64,000 bases of DNA from Poronia punctata (lineage: Eukaryota; Ascomycota; Sordariomycetes; Xylariales; Xylariaceae): assembly GCA_022579005.1 (NCBI GenBank), contig MU401523.1, forward strand, positions 112,302 to 176,301, given 5' to 3'. The first letter of the stretch is position 1, and every line of letters begins with the position of its first letter. Shown piece by piece: positions 37,035 through 47,917 of this stretch. The notes beneath the pieces are model-generated. The model ran no database searches and was not told the origin of the DNA. It was given only the letters and a program-made list of their open reading frames with translations. Both the position numbers and the translations under genes were made by a program.

Positions 37035-38128
37035 ACTGGGAAGCACCCGTCGCGAGCAACAGGTCGAACGTGGAAGCAACTGCAGACACTTCAATATCTA
37101 GGGGCTGCATAGGGAGGTATCAGTCTTTCATGCTTGGCAGAGTTTATTTTATCAGGTGGCCCGGGTAAATCTGTAATCATAGGAACACTTTTTACCTTAC
37201 GGGCCCATACCTATGAGCTCATACTCGTAGAATAGTTCAGTTTGCCTACCTCGGGTACCTGCCAGCCAGCCTCGAGTCCGAGTCCAAAAGGCAGCAGTCG
37301 CCAACCTACGTGCCGTGCGCCTGCGTGACTGCCTCTGTAACTCTTCATACACGGATCTACGTCCATAGTTCCTGCGTGGCGGGCATTTTGTAGCAGCCAC
37401 CTCGAGGCATTCCATCAATTCAGTAAGGTAGGTAGGTACCTAGGTTACAGGTACCTACATGAACACCTCGTACGAAGGAGGACCATACAAGTCAGAACCT
37501 CTATATGTCCGTAAATAGGAGCCCTTCCCCCACGGGGGCGTTTTCATGTGAGCAACAGCATATTAGGTACCTTACTTACTCGTATCTTTGTAGAGTAAAG
37601 CTTCAATTACTAGCAAGTTCGAGTAAGGATAATACTCGTATCAAGGAAGGTTTGATGCTTCGGTTTTATATTAGAAGTTGCATCTAAGCCGGTCATGTAT
37701 CAAGCCTAACCTGGATGGGATGAATTGTTGTATCGAAGCTTGTCCTTTCTGTATATATGCATATCTTATCGGCCCCTGAATTTTGGGTTCAGGCTAACCT
37801 AGATGGATAATTTCAATCCAAAAAGTCCATGGCCGTCGTATTCGTTTTCGGCCGAGTATGTAATGCGGAAAGAGATGAGCAATGAATCTGAAAAAGATCA
37901 ACCAATCCGGGGCTGTTGCTTGGTTTCTTTTGTATGAGAGTGTGAGGTGTTGATGTTTCTGAATCGTCGATTGATTGACGTGTAATCCTTGGGTTAGAGC
38001 ATGGTTCTTGGTATTTTCTTTCTCTCCTGCCTTTATTTACAACCTCAATAATACCTAATTTAATCGCTGTCAAAATCTACCAAGTATACAGTGGCCAACG
38101 CGTGTTTGGGACACGGCAACATTTCAGC
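37035..38128. promoter_or_regulatory. Divergent promoter region between SPO11 and ERG7
   Basis: 1.1 kb between divergent start codons. It holds three octamers (37222, 37577, 37633) and a cluster of GGTAGGTACC-type steps near 37428-37455. No gene is seen. Regulatory content is inferred only from position. Confidence 0.45.
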
Positions 38129-40572
38129 ATGGTTACCACCCGATCGAATAGTACGTTGAATGGCCATGCCAAAGGGTCGAACGGCCATGCAAACGGCCAG
38201 AACGGCCAGAACGGCCATACAAACGGCACACCTAAGCTCCTCTACCAATCGAAGGACCAAACCGGCAACGGTATGACAGAAAGCAAAGCCAGAAAACCTC
38301 GAATTGCGGAAAATATAGACCGAACACGATGGCGGTTACTAGACGAAAATGGCAGATTCACCTGGCATTATTTGGAAGACGATGAAGCAGTCCAGAAATG
38401 GCCACAATCTATGGCTGACAAGTGGTACCTTGGGCTAGACACGGTGAGTTCATGCAGCTAGTGGCTCCTAACTACCGACGACAGTGGCTAGAATGCTAAT
38501 GCCATTCCATGCGCTTAGGACCTTCCCACCTTGCCTAAACCTAAGAAACCTCTTGACGCTGTAAACAACGGTCTTACATTTTTCGAAAAACTCCAACTGC
38601 CATGCGGCGAGTGGGGATGCGAGTATGGAGGCCCCATGTTCCTTCTCCCCGGTGTTGTCATTACCTGGTATGCAACCAAGACGCCAATTCCGTGGTATGT
38701 CGCTACCGAGATAAAAAACTACCTTTCCGCACGTGCGCACCCCAAGGATGGTGGTTGGGGTCTGCACATCGAGGGCGAAAGTACCGTCTTCGGCACGGCA
38801 CTGAACTACACCGTCTTACGTCTGGTCGGTGTTGACCCCGAAGACCCGGTCATGGTCAGAGCAAGGAAAACTCTACACAAGCTCGGGGGTGCCACACATG
38901 CACCCCACTGGGCCAAATTTTGGCTCAGTGTCCTGGGTGTTTGTAAATGGGATATTGTCAACCCGGTTCCCCCAGAAGTCTGGCTTCTACCCGACTGGGC
39001 ACCGTTTGCGCCCTGGCGGTGGTGGATCCATATGCGTCAAGTCTTCTTGCCGATGGGTTATATATTCGACCACAAGTGGACTTGCGAGGAGACAGATGTG
39101 ATTCGGGCTTTGCGTGTAGAGCTGTTCACCGAGGACTGGGATAGTATCGACTGGGCTGGCAATCGGAACACGATCTCTCCCGGTGATAATTATCACCCTA
39201 AATCATGGCTTCTTAATACAGCCAATTGGGCCTTGGTCAACATTTGGCCATGGTTTCGGCCCAATTTCTTGAGGAACCGCGCCAATCAGTGGGTCAGCAA
39301 GCTGATCGACATGGAGGATGCCAATACGGACTACGCCGACTTGGCCCCTGTCAACGCTGCTCTTAATACGGTTGCTTGTTACATCCGCGACGGCCCCGGT
39401 TCGTACTCGGTGAAGCGACATATCGAAAGACTGGAAGATAGCATGTGGGTGAACGCCGAAGGCATGTTATGCAACGGCACCAACGGTGTCCAATGTTGGG
39501 ACACCTCGTTCCTCATCCAAGCAGTCGTTGATGCCGGCCTTGAGCAAGACGAGCGATGGCGGCCCATGCTAAAGAAGGCTCTCACCTTTCTCGATGAACA
39601 GCAGATACGGGACAACTGCGCGCAGCAGGCGACATGTTATCGCCAACAGCGCAAGGGTGCCTGGGCGTTTAGTAACAAGGATCAGGGATATGCTGTGTGC
39701 GACTGCGTTTCGGAGGCGTTAAAAGCCGTCATCCTCCTTCAAAAAACACCGGGGTATCCAGAGCTATTAGACGACGAGCGGATATTTGATGCGGTCGACA
39801 CCATCCTAACTTACCAAAATCCTACCGGTGCTTGTTCCTCATACGAGCCTACTCGGGGGAGCGAGCTATTGGAACTGCTCAACGCCGCCGAGGTGTTTGG
39901 TAAAATCATGGTCGAATATGACTATGTCGAATGCACAACGGCAGTAGTTACCGCGCTTTCGCTCTTCAAGGAGCACTGGCCCGATCATCGCTCCCAAGAA
40001 ATCGACGCCTTTGTGGCTCGGTCGGTGGCTTGGATCAAGACGGCGCAGCTGCCAGATGGTTCATGGTATGGGAACTGGGCCATTTGTTATACGTATGCAA
40101 CCATGTTCGCCCTAGAAAGTTTGAAGAGCATTGGTGAAAAGTACAATAACAGTTACTACTCTAAGCGGGGCTGTGACTTTCTAATCGCCCGTCAAAGGGC
40201 AGATGGTGGATGGTCAGAGAGTTATCGCGTAAGTTGCCGCTGTCTAGTCCCGATGTCTCCAACTAACCCAAACCATGTTAGTCTTGCGAGAAGATGGTGT
40301 ATACGGAGCATTCCACTGGCTCCCAAGTAGTCATGACAGCTTGGGCGTTGATCGGTCTTATGCATGCGGAATACCCGCAGTTAGAACCGATCAAAAAGGG
40401 GATCAAACTAATCATGGACAGACAGCAACCAAATGGAGAGTGGAAGCAAGAGGCAATTGAGGGCGTGTTCAACAAGAGTTGCATGATATCATACCCCAAC
40501 TACAAATTCACCTTTACTATGAAGGCTCTAGGAATGTTTGCTAAGAAGTACCCGAACGAGGTGGTTATCTAG
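38129..40572 (+). CDS. ERG7: Oxidosqualene cyclase, lanosterol synthase
   Basis: Cyclises 2,3-oxidosqualene to lanosterol, the first cyclic step of ergosterol synthesis, on ER/lipid-droplet membranes. Predicted 771 aa in three exons, 38129-38443, 38519-40228 and 40282-40572, phase 0 throughout. The N terminus has a low-complexity Asn-Gly-His run (residues ~11-34) before TRWRLLDENGRFTWHYL. Multiple QW repeats are visible (DGGWGLHIEG, DGSWYGNWAI, DGGWSESYR, NGEWKQEAIEG). The catalytic Asp is D500 within CDCVSEALKAV, where most cyclases read DCTAE. The C terminus, NKSCMISYPNYKFTFTMKALG, matches lanosterol synthases. I take this as the housekeeping ERG7 from the overall fit; a triterpenoid-type paralogue is the alternative. 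Confidence 0.92.
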
Positions 40573-41384
40573 AGTAGGCGGGCAGCATGATCTCGTCAGA
40601 CCGCAATGGAATCATGGAGCATGGAATCGGGAGTTAAACCGGGAACAACACCATGGCACGAAGAAACGACAAAGATGCAATAGCTAATGTAACTCTTATA
40701 ATACAAGACGCAGCTGCCGGCTCGCTGCGGGACGTTGATTACTTGGGATGCCTCAAACTCACGTTATGGGAAAACAAGGTACCTATATATTACAGAATGC
40801 TTCAGTGACGTTTACACCGCTGCCACGATGTTCGAGATGGGTATCACTCACCCGACTCCATGTACCCTACATTATGTCGACTATAGACGTAGGTATTCTA
40901 CAAACCGGCTAGATTAACCGCTGACCAAGCATTTCATACACACGAACAAACAAACAGTACAAACACTGTACATTGCTCATACGGCGGCGACGCGGCACCT
41001 AGACTAACGCTACCTATTTGTGTCGTATATGCACCTCTCAAGACGTAACTATCGTGCGCCGGGGGTTGGCCAGCCGCGCTGTGAAGATCGCGGAACGGGA
41101 ATTAGTTACGGTCGAGCCACCTTTCGGCCGGTGAGGACCTACGAGTAGGGTAGCAACGGGCGAATCTATTTGAGACTTTGTATATGGAGTTATTGCGTGC
41201 AGTTTAGCTGCATATAAGCATCTATATACGCATTACACAAATTCTTGATAGGCTATCATACAGTAGGTATACTTAAGTAGGTATAGAGCCTGTTGAAGCT
41301 CTCAAGTCCCTTAGCGTATGATTGTAGTGCCAAATTTTAGTGTTTTTAGGTGACTTTTGCCTCGAAGCCACCTACCCCTACAAT

Positions 41385-41404
41385 GGGGGGGGGGGGGGGG
41401 GGGG
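41385..41404. repeat. G20 homopolymer
   Basis: Twenty consecutive G just left of the assembly gap. It probably marks a site of sequencing drop-out. Confidence 0.9.
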
Positions 41405-41475
41405 TGCATTTTTCTACAAGCATATTTTTTGCCAATAGGTAAAAATGTACAAACAAACGTACCAGCAATAATTTG
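41405..41475 (+). repeat. Diverged direct duplicate flanking the gap, left copy
   Basis: From TGCATTTTTCTACAAGC to the gap. Aligned by eye with 41589-41660, the two share a common order of matches (TTTCTACAAGC, GCCAA-AGGTA, TGTACA, CGTACC-GC) with about two thirds of positions identical. Confidence 0.65.
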
Positions 41476-41485
41476 NNNNNNNNNN
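41476..41485. other. Assembly gap (10 N)
   Basis: Ten N bases. The true distance across the gap is unknown. Confidence 0.99.
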
Positions 41486-41525
41486 CCCCACCCCCCCCCC
41501 CCCCCCCCCCCCCACACCCCCCCCC

Positions 41526-41567
<42 letters not shown>
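41486..41567. repeat. C-rich tract next to the gap
   Basis: About 80 bases, nearly all C with a few A or T interruptions, followed by a short GC-only stretch to about 41587. It faces the G20 run across the gap. Confidence 0.9.
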
Positions 41568-41568
<1 letters not shown>

Positions 41569-41588
41569 CGGCGCGGGCGCGGGGGGCC

Positions 41589-41660
41589 GCATGTTTCTAC
41601 AAGCTTCTTTTTGGCCAAGAGGTACCTCTGTACATCCATACGTACCTGCCAGACTTTGGG
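41589..41660 (+). repeat. Diverged direct duplicate flanking the gap, right copy
   Basis: From GCATGTTTCTACAAGC to about GACTTTGGG. See the left copy at 41405-41475. It may be a true tandem duplication or the same locus read badly on one side of the homopolymer. Confidence 0.65.
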
Positions 41661-41753
41661 AGGTACCTATATTGGGTCTCTTGCTCTATCAACCTCTATC
41701 GTAACCTTAAACTGCACTTACCTTTTGCTACCCGTACCTTACTCTCCTACACA

Positions 41754-41760
41754 TATAAAG
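41754..41760 (+). promoter_or_regulatory. TATA-like element upstream of SGT1
   Basis: TATAAAG lies about 140 nt before the ATG. A following CT-rich stretch would fit a fungal transcription start region. Inference from motif and position. Confidence 0.35.
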
Positions 41761-41898
41761 AGAGACTAGGCGTATCTTTTTCAGGCTCTCCTCATTTCCA
41801 TACTTTATCCTCACTAAAGCCTAACCAGGACACATATAACACCCCGCAAAACGTCAATCAGTGCAACCTGTTATAAACGCCACAAAAGGCTATCCAAC

Positions 41899-43611
41899 AT
41901 GTCGACCTCGACTGCTTTAGCCGCTGCTGGCGTAGAGGCTGTCTCGGCAGGAAGATACGACGAAGGCATAGAGAAGCTCACCACTGCCCTAAAGGACCGG
42001 GAGTCTCCCTTATGGTATCTTGAACGCTCCAAGTCCTACTTGCGCACTAATCAGTTCGATGACGCTCTGCGTGATGCCGAAAAGGCGCTGATCATTGCAT
42101 ACGACCGTGCCAACCGGGACCAAATGTTGGAAGCTCAGCTCCGGCGTTCCATCACTCTTTTCCGCATGGGCTACTTTGCCGATGCAGACATATGTGCTTT
42201 CTGGGCCATCCGGCTGGCAGATGGCGCCAAGGCGACGGAAGACGATGGTCAGCAGCGAAAAGTTGACGAAAATGGTGACTACGCTGCTCAGCTGCAAGAG
42301 GCTGTCGACGCATCGAAACAAGACAAGGAGGGAGGGCTAAGCCAGGCAATGGGGTTTCAGAACAACAAGCGAACGAAAACTATATCGTTGAGGAATCAGG
42401 CGATCGCCTGGCGCGTGCAAGCACTAACTCGGATGGAAAAGCTTCCGGCAGGACATGACGGCCGCAAAGTCCACAAGACTACTGCCTCCAAATATCCAAA
42501 ACATTCAGAAAACACCGCGGGCGAGGTGACCGGGCAAAAGGAACCCGCCTCCGGCCCTGAAGCTGGTAAAGCAATAACCCCGGCTAGTTCGGGCCCGGAA
42601 CCAGCTCGTGATGACTGGCAGGGTATTTGGGAAAAGTACCGTCAGATGTATGCAAAGCACAAGATCCGATGCAGCTTCTACCAAACGGATACCCGAGTGA
42701 CAATCGATATCTTTGTGAAGAATCTGTCTCGCGAACAGGTGACAATAGAGCCGAGTTCGAAGACTATCAGGATTAGCCCAGCCCCGGGGGTTTCACTTGG
42801 CAGTTTTGGCGGTACTATCTTGCTTGTCTTGTCTGGCGAGATCAAACCTCAGGCTACCCAATACAATGTCAAGTCCATGAAGATTGAGCTGGTGCTCGAA
42901 AAGCAGACACCGGGCAAGTGGCCAACCTTGCGACACAACGGATCCGACATATTTGACAACCTGTCTACGGATAATAGTCAGGGCGTCGGATCTGCCCAAT
43001 TCAACGAATTCGTCCGAGAACAAGGGTACGAGTTCGATAGCCCCTCCATTTCTTACAAGAGTATTTTACTGACCTACGACAGATATGGAGACACTAGCCA
43101 ACTAAACCTTCCCAACTACGACGACGACCCATCACAGTGGTATGTGGCTCTTCTGGACAACCTGCAGTCAAGAATCGGGCAGGGACAGTCGACCCCTACT
43201 ACGAAGATGGCCGAGCAAACGAATACAATTCTGTCCCCACAGTCCGCAGGCGACGCAATGCGGGCCAGTAGCGCGGTGGAGAAGCCGGCTGAGCCATCAG
43301 GATCCAAGGCCCCGCCCGCCGGAGCTGGCCATAAGGCACCAAGCTACCCCACCTCTTCCAAAAAGGGCCCGAAAGACTGGGACCATCTGGATGCGGGCGA
43401 CGATGATGATGAAGACGCTGCAGAGAATGGTGACGTGAATAGCTTCTTCCAAAAGGTCTACAAAGGTGCGGACGAGGATACAAGAAGAGCGATGATGAAG
43501 AGCTTCATTGAGAGCAATGGCACTGCATTGAGCACAAGTTGGGACGATGCCAAGAGCAAGACGTATAAAACTCAACCGCCCGATGGGGTTGAGGCTAGGA
43601 AGTGGGAATAG
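41899..43611 (+). CDS. SGT1: Hsp90 co-chaperone Sgt1 (TPR-CS-SGS)
   Basis: Adaptor between Hsp90 and Skp1/SCF or kinetochore and NLR clients. Intronless, 570 aa, longer than yeast Sgt1 (395 aa) because of linkers. An N-terminal TPR region (about 5-110; YDEGIEKLTTALKD, DDALRDAEKAL) is followed by a disordered linker, the CS domain at about 253-340 (IRCSFYQTDTRVTIDIFVKN to KIELVLEKQTPGKW), a second linker rich in Ala, Pro and Lys, and the SGS domain at about 490-570 (KDWDHLDAG, NSFFQKVYKGADEDTRRAM, ending PPDGVEARKWE). All three domains are in the standard order, so the identification is firm. Confidence 0.96.
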   Translation: MSTSTALAAAGVEAVSAGRYDEGIEKLTTALKDRESPLWYLERSKSYLRTNQFDDALRDAEKALIIAYDRANRDQMLEAQLRRSITLFRMGYFADADICAFWAIRLADGAKATEDDGQQRKVDENGDYAAQLQEAVDASKQDKEGGLSQAMGFQNNKRTKTISLRNQAIAWRVQALTRMEKLPAGHDGRKVHKTTASKYPKHSENTAGEVTGQKEPASGPEAGKAITPASSGPEPARDDWQGIWEKYRQMYAKHKIRCSFYQTDTRVTIDIFVKNLSREQVTIEPSSKTIRISPAPGVSLGSFGGTILLVLSGEIKPQATQYNVKSMKIELVLEKQTPGKWPTLRHNGSDIFDNLSTDNSQGVGSAQFNEFVREQGYEFDSPSISYKSILLTYDRYGDTSQLNLPNYDDDPSQWYVALLDNLQSRIGQGQSTPTTKMAEQTNTILSPQSAGDAMRASSAVEKPAEPSGSKAPPAGAGHKAPSYPTSSKKGPKDWDHLDAGDDDDEDAAENGDVNSFFQKVYKGADEDTRRAMMKSFIESNGTALSTSWDDAKSKTYKTQPPDGVEARKWE

Positions 43612-44858
43612 GGCAGCCAATGTGTCGACCCGAGTTTCTATTATTTCCCGTTCGTGGCGATTTGAATTCCGGGGTTGAGGCGGGATGACAAGTTGATGAC
43701 CAAAAGGGTTCATGGCGAGGGTTCAGGTATCAGCCAGAAAAGTATGCATGCACTATAGTCGGTCTAATACACTTTGTTTTTCCAGTAAAATGTTTTTACG
43801 GTTGAATTGGTTTTAACCCTACCAACTATTTATCGTTACCTTTATCTTATTTTAGCCCTATAACACTTTTGTATTTACTCATATATGTGTATACCGTATG
43901 CAGGAGTCAGCACGTACAGTAGGTAAGTAGGTAGGATCCCGTCCAAAATAAACATGATGTGCCGGCAAACCCAGGTCAACGGACCCAACAGTAAAAGTAA
44001 TAAATTCCGGAACTATAAGCCAGCGAACCCTTCCTCGTAGTATTTTATCTCATCAGAGTCAGACGCACCTACCATTGCTACCGGGGTCGATTAGATATTA
44101 TATCAAGACCCTAGGTTAGGTTAGATACATGGTAGGATCCGGAATCATACCTAAGTACCTTTACCTAATCTCACACAACAATTAATCTCGATTCCCAAGT
44201 CCTTACCTAAAGTACCTACCTACTCTACTCTTATCACTCAAGGAACTGAAGAAGGTTTATACATGAATATAGGGTATTGGGTAAGATATTGGCAATTAGA
44301 CGAGGGTAACCAACTTCTTTACATACACACAAGCTTCCCCGCAAGCCTTCCCCGCCACATTTTTCCCCTCTGGCTGACAAGAATTTGAGAAGATGGGCTT
44401 TTTGCGGCGGGACCAGAATTTCCCACAAACAAATATTCTTTCGAAGCGAGGTGTGTTCTTTTGTCTGTCTTTTTACTTTCTTTCTTTTTTCTTAATATTA
44501 AAAATGAGTCGGCAGTTGATTAATTGGCTTCTTGTGGGGGTTTTTATCAATTCTTCGTATGTGTGCAGTCGGGAATGGGATGGAGGGTGGGATCTGGGCC
44601 AGATCGGTTGCTTTGGGGATTGGGCTAGGTATTATAAAGAGATGTCCTGTTGGTTTTCGATATAAGTTTTCCTGTTCTATAGATCATTGCCTTAGTTCCT
44701 TCGACAGGAACTTGCAATATATCCTGACAGTAGGATAACCCAAAATTCAGGTTTACTTTGTTATAAGTGTAATATATCATAGAAGGTTGTCATGTTTTTT
44801 GTTTGATAATATCCATACCTAAACTATATAATAAGTTAGAATTCACCATCACGTCAGG
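43612..44858. other. Intergenic spacer, 1.25 kb
   Basis: No gene recognised. Several GTAGGTA/TACCTAC steps (about 43918-43934 and 44214-44222) and a CTAGGTTAGGTTAG run at about 44110. Confidence 0.6.
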
Positions 44859-46756
44859 ATGGATGCCACCAACGGAAAAATGATAGTACCCGAGGAGGGG
44901 ACCATTTCCCCTATCCGGATATTCCTTGCCTTTGCCCTCACATTCGTCGGTTCATACTGGGCCATTCTGCTACCTGCACTCATCGTCGGCCGCATGCTGT
45001 ATAGACGTTACGCCTCCCCTCTACGCTCGTTACCTGGGCCATTTTTCGCTTCCTGCACGCGTCTGTGGAAGATTCGATCGACGATATCGGAAAACACGCA
45101 ATGGGAACATGTCGAGCTGCACCGGAAGTATGGCTCTGTTGTCCGAATAGGACCGGACGAAGTCTCATTCTCATCGCCACACGTGGCGCGTAATATCCTC
45201 TCGGCCGGGAAACGGTTCTACAAGACGGACTTTTACACCGTGTTTCCGCCACCGGAGCATCCCGACATCTTCACCGAGATCCGCGAGGAGGTCCATGCCA
45301 TCAAGAAGAAAGTTGCCAATGTGCCGTACTCCATGGCCGCCATGAAGCAACTGAGTCCTTTTATCGACGACACAATCGAGTTCCTCGTGTCCAGGATGGC
45401 CGGCTTCTGCACGGACTCGCCCGCACGAGGTATCAAGGCCAACGACGAGAAATCGCTGCCGACCCTTAACCTCGGCGATTGGCTTCACTACTTTGCATTC
45501 GACGTGCTGGGCGAGGTGGCGTTTGGGCGATCATTTGGGTTCCTAGCGGCGGGCATGGACAAGGAAAACGCGATCCGCACCATCGATAACAGCCAGAAGT
45601 ACAACGGAATCATTGGCCAGGTCCCCGAGCTCGATATCTTCCTGAGACGAAACCCGATCTGCAGCTATGTTCCCGCGCTCGATCCGGCAAATAACCTCAT
45701 CACCCGTATCGCCAAAGAGGAGATTGCGAAGCGCAAGCCATTCGGCATCGAGCGCGAGGGCAAGAGCGCGAGTAGCGATGGGAGGGAGGACCTCATGGCG
45801 AGTCTGATCAGGGGTCACCTCAAAGATCCGGAGAGATTTCACGAGAATGACATCTTTGCCGTAGCGCATGGTGCAATGTGAGTTACTCACCCCTTGTTTT
45901 GGCACACGCACGCACTTAGCGGGAACGGGTTCACACACGCGAGATCCAAACGGGCGACAAAAAGTGAAGATGAAGAAAAAAAAAAAGGTGTGACTAACTG
46001 AGTGAATATTCAGATTCGCAGGGTCCGACTCGACAGCGTCAACAATGCAATCCTTCTTCTGGCTAAGCCTAACAGCTCCTCGTGTGTACGCGACGCTCAA
46101 GGTAGAGATCGACACAGCGGTACGAGAAGGCACAATCCCGCCGTCGGGGAACGTCGAATGGGCGCAGGCGCAGGCTCTCCCGTACTTCCAAGCGTGTCTG
46201 AAGGAGGCTATGCGACTCCGACCGGCCGTGGGGCTCAACATCACGCGCTACGCGCCGGCACCCGATGGTGTCGAGATCGATGGCGTCCGCTATCCGGCCG
46301 GCACCCGCCTTGCCGTCAACGGCTGGGTTTTGCATAGAAACACCGACGTCTTCGGACCCGACGCTGATTTCTTCCGGCCTGAGCGATGGCTCGAGGACGA
46401 GGAGAATGCTAGGGTGATGGAGAGGTACATGTTTCAGGTATGTTTCATGAACTTTAATTTTCCCCCGAATTCTAATTGGTCTCTTGCCAAATATTCCGTA
46501 TATTGTTGCTTTTCCACGGGGGTTTGTCCGTTTTCGCGAAACTGACAGAAGCGCATTGCAGTTCGGTGGCGGCGCCCACGTTTGTATCGGCCGGAACCTA
46601 GCGCTCCTCGAGATCAACAAGGTCTGCCCGCGACTGTTGCGAGACTTCGACTTCCGGTTGGTCAACCCCATGCGCGAGCTCAAGGCTAAGGCTACGTTTT
46701 TCGTCGTGCAGGAGGGGCTGGAAGTTTACATCTCGAGACGCATTCCGGGCCCATGA
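44859..46756 (+). CDS. Cytochrome P450, fungal pisatin-demethylase-like type
   Basis: Membrane-anchored heme monooxygenase, 545 aa, in three exons: 44859-45877, 46014-46437 and 46562-46756. One N-terminal membrane helix (about residues 22-45) is followed by a Pro-rich hinge (LRSLPGPFFASC). Motifs in order: I-helix FAGSDSTAST (the common Thr is Ser), K-helix KEAMRLRP, the PERF-like FRPERW, and the heme loop FGGGAHVCIGRNLALLEI with the Cys ligand. The third exon starts precisely at the heme loop. The substrate is unknown; relatives of this type act on aromatic or secondary metabolites. No synthase or other cluster gene is adjacent; SGT1 lies upstream and a HET gene downstream. Confidence 0.92.
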
Positions 46757-47917
46757 TGTGTTCGAATCGCGTACGTTTCGACTCGAGAGAGGGATGGGTT
46801 ACGCAAACGGAGGGACCCTAGAGGATTGCCGGGCTAACCATGTTGAAATGTTCGTATGTACTCGTGGCCGAAAACGCACGTAGTAGTTGCCAGATGGTTG
46901 GTGTTTCGGGTTCTGTTCCCTGCTTGGATTTTAAAAGATAGTTAGATATTCCTAGTAGGGCGATGTCCAAGGCTTGGGTCGGCCCGTCCCGAAAGACACT
47001 ATCTAGACTAATGAGTACCGAAGAGCAAAAATATATATATATGTAGTCATTCAGGGATAAATTGTATCTAGACATCCATGTTGTCATCAGCAGGTTTGAG
47101 CTGATACTGACGCTCGGGTGATCTACGACTAGGTAGTGAGATCATATCCAGATACTAAAAGCATTCGATGCTAGCACAGGAAGTTTTATACTTGTGCGAG
47201 TAGGTACGATTATGTCAGTGGGAGTACATTTTGATGATCATCATATGTTCTCCCTTGTTGGTTAGCGGTTTATGGCCAGAGGAACTAACCGACCTAAGAA
47301 AATTTAGTGGACTCCTGCTCTGCCTTATGTACACTCTTTCCTACTTTACCTACTCGTAGGCACGGCAGGCACCCATCGTGCCATTCGGGAATAAAAGGTA
47401 GGTACAGTTCCTACCTTGTACCCGAGGTAACCCAAGCACCTAACCCCAACACATCATGTACTCGTGTGTATTTCCCAAACGTTGAGCACGTAAAACTTCC
47501 ATTCGAACTTCGAAGTGTTCCGATGATGGCAGTCTGAAATAATGTTGTACCTCAGTTGATAATCAAATGAATAAAATTCCGTCCCGCGTCCCTTAAGAGT
47601 TACGAGTATTGAAGTGGGGAAGACTTAGGCTCCTGTTATGCCCAGTCTGCCCTACTCGTACATGTACACGCGGATGCAGAACATTCGAGGCTCGGATGCT
47701 TGGCTGCATCTTGTGCATCTTTTGGATGGCCCCACCGAATCAGACCGTGGCAGACCGGGGCATTGCTGCAGGTGACTAACAAGACCGATTCACCTTGTAG
47801 CCAACCTAACATGTATCGATTTGTGCTTTCTTCTAACATCTCCCCCGAATTCCCTACCAGCTCGGTGGACATGTTCTCCATAAACTCCCCTTCGTTGGGA
47901 ACTCCAACCTTGCCATT
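46757..47917. other. Intergenic spacer, 1.2 kb
   Basis: Three octamers lie within 310 bp (47351, 47601, 47653), the tightest group in the window besides 56.8-57.0 kb and 37.2-37.6 kb. No gene seen. Confidence 0.6.

Larger units (their letters stand above)
40573..41898. other. Intergenic spacer with assembly gap, 1.3 kb
   Basis: Upstream of SGT1. It contains G20, a 10-N gap, a very C-rich stretch and two diverged copies of a ~70-bp segment either side of the gap, plus one octamer at 41140. Frames through the C run (poly-Pro or poly-Gly) are artefacts. Confidence 0.7.

Noticed and set aside
41357..41769. Frames of about 100 aa across the gap, rich in Pro or Gly
   Set aside because: They are translations of G and C homopolymers and N bases.
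38129..46756. A triterpenoid biosynthetic cluster made of the cyclase and the P450
   Set aside because: SGT1, a housekeeping gene, lies between them and no acyltransferase, dehydrogenase or regulator is present; ERG7 fits a primary-metabolism role.
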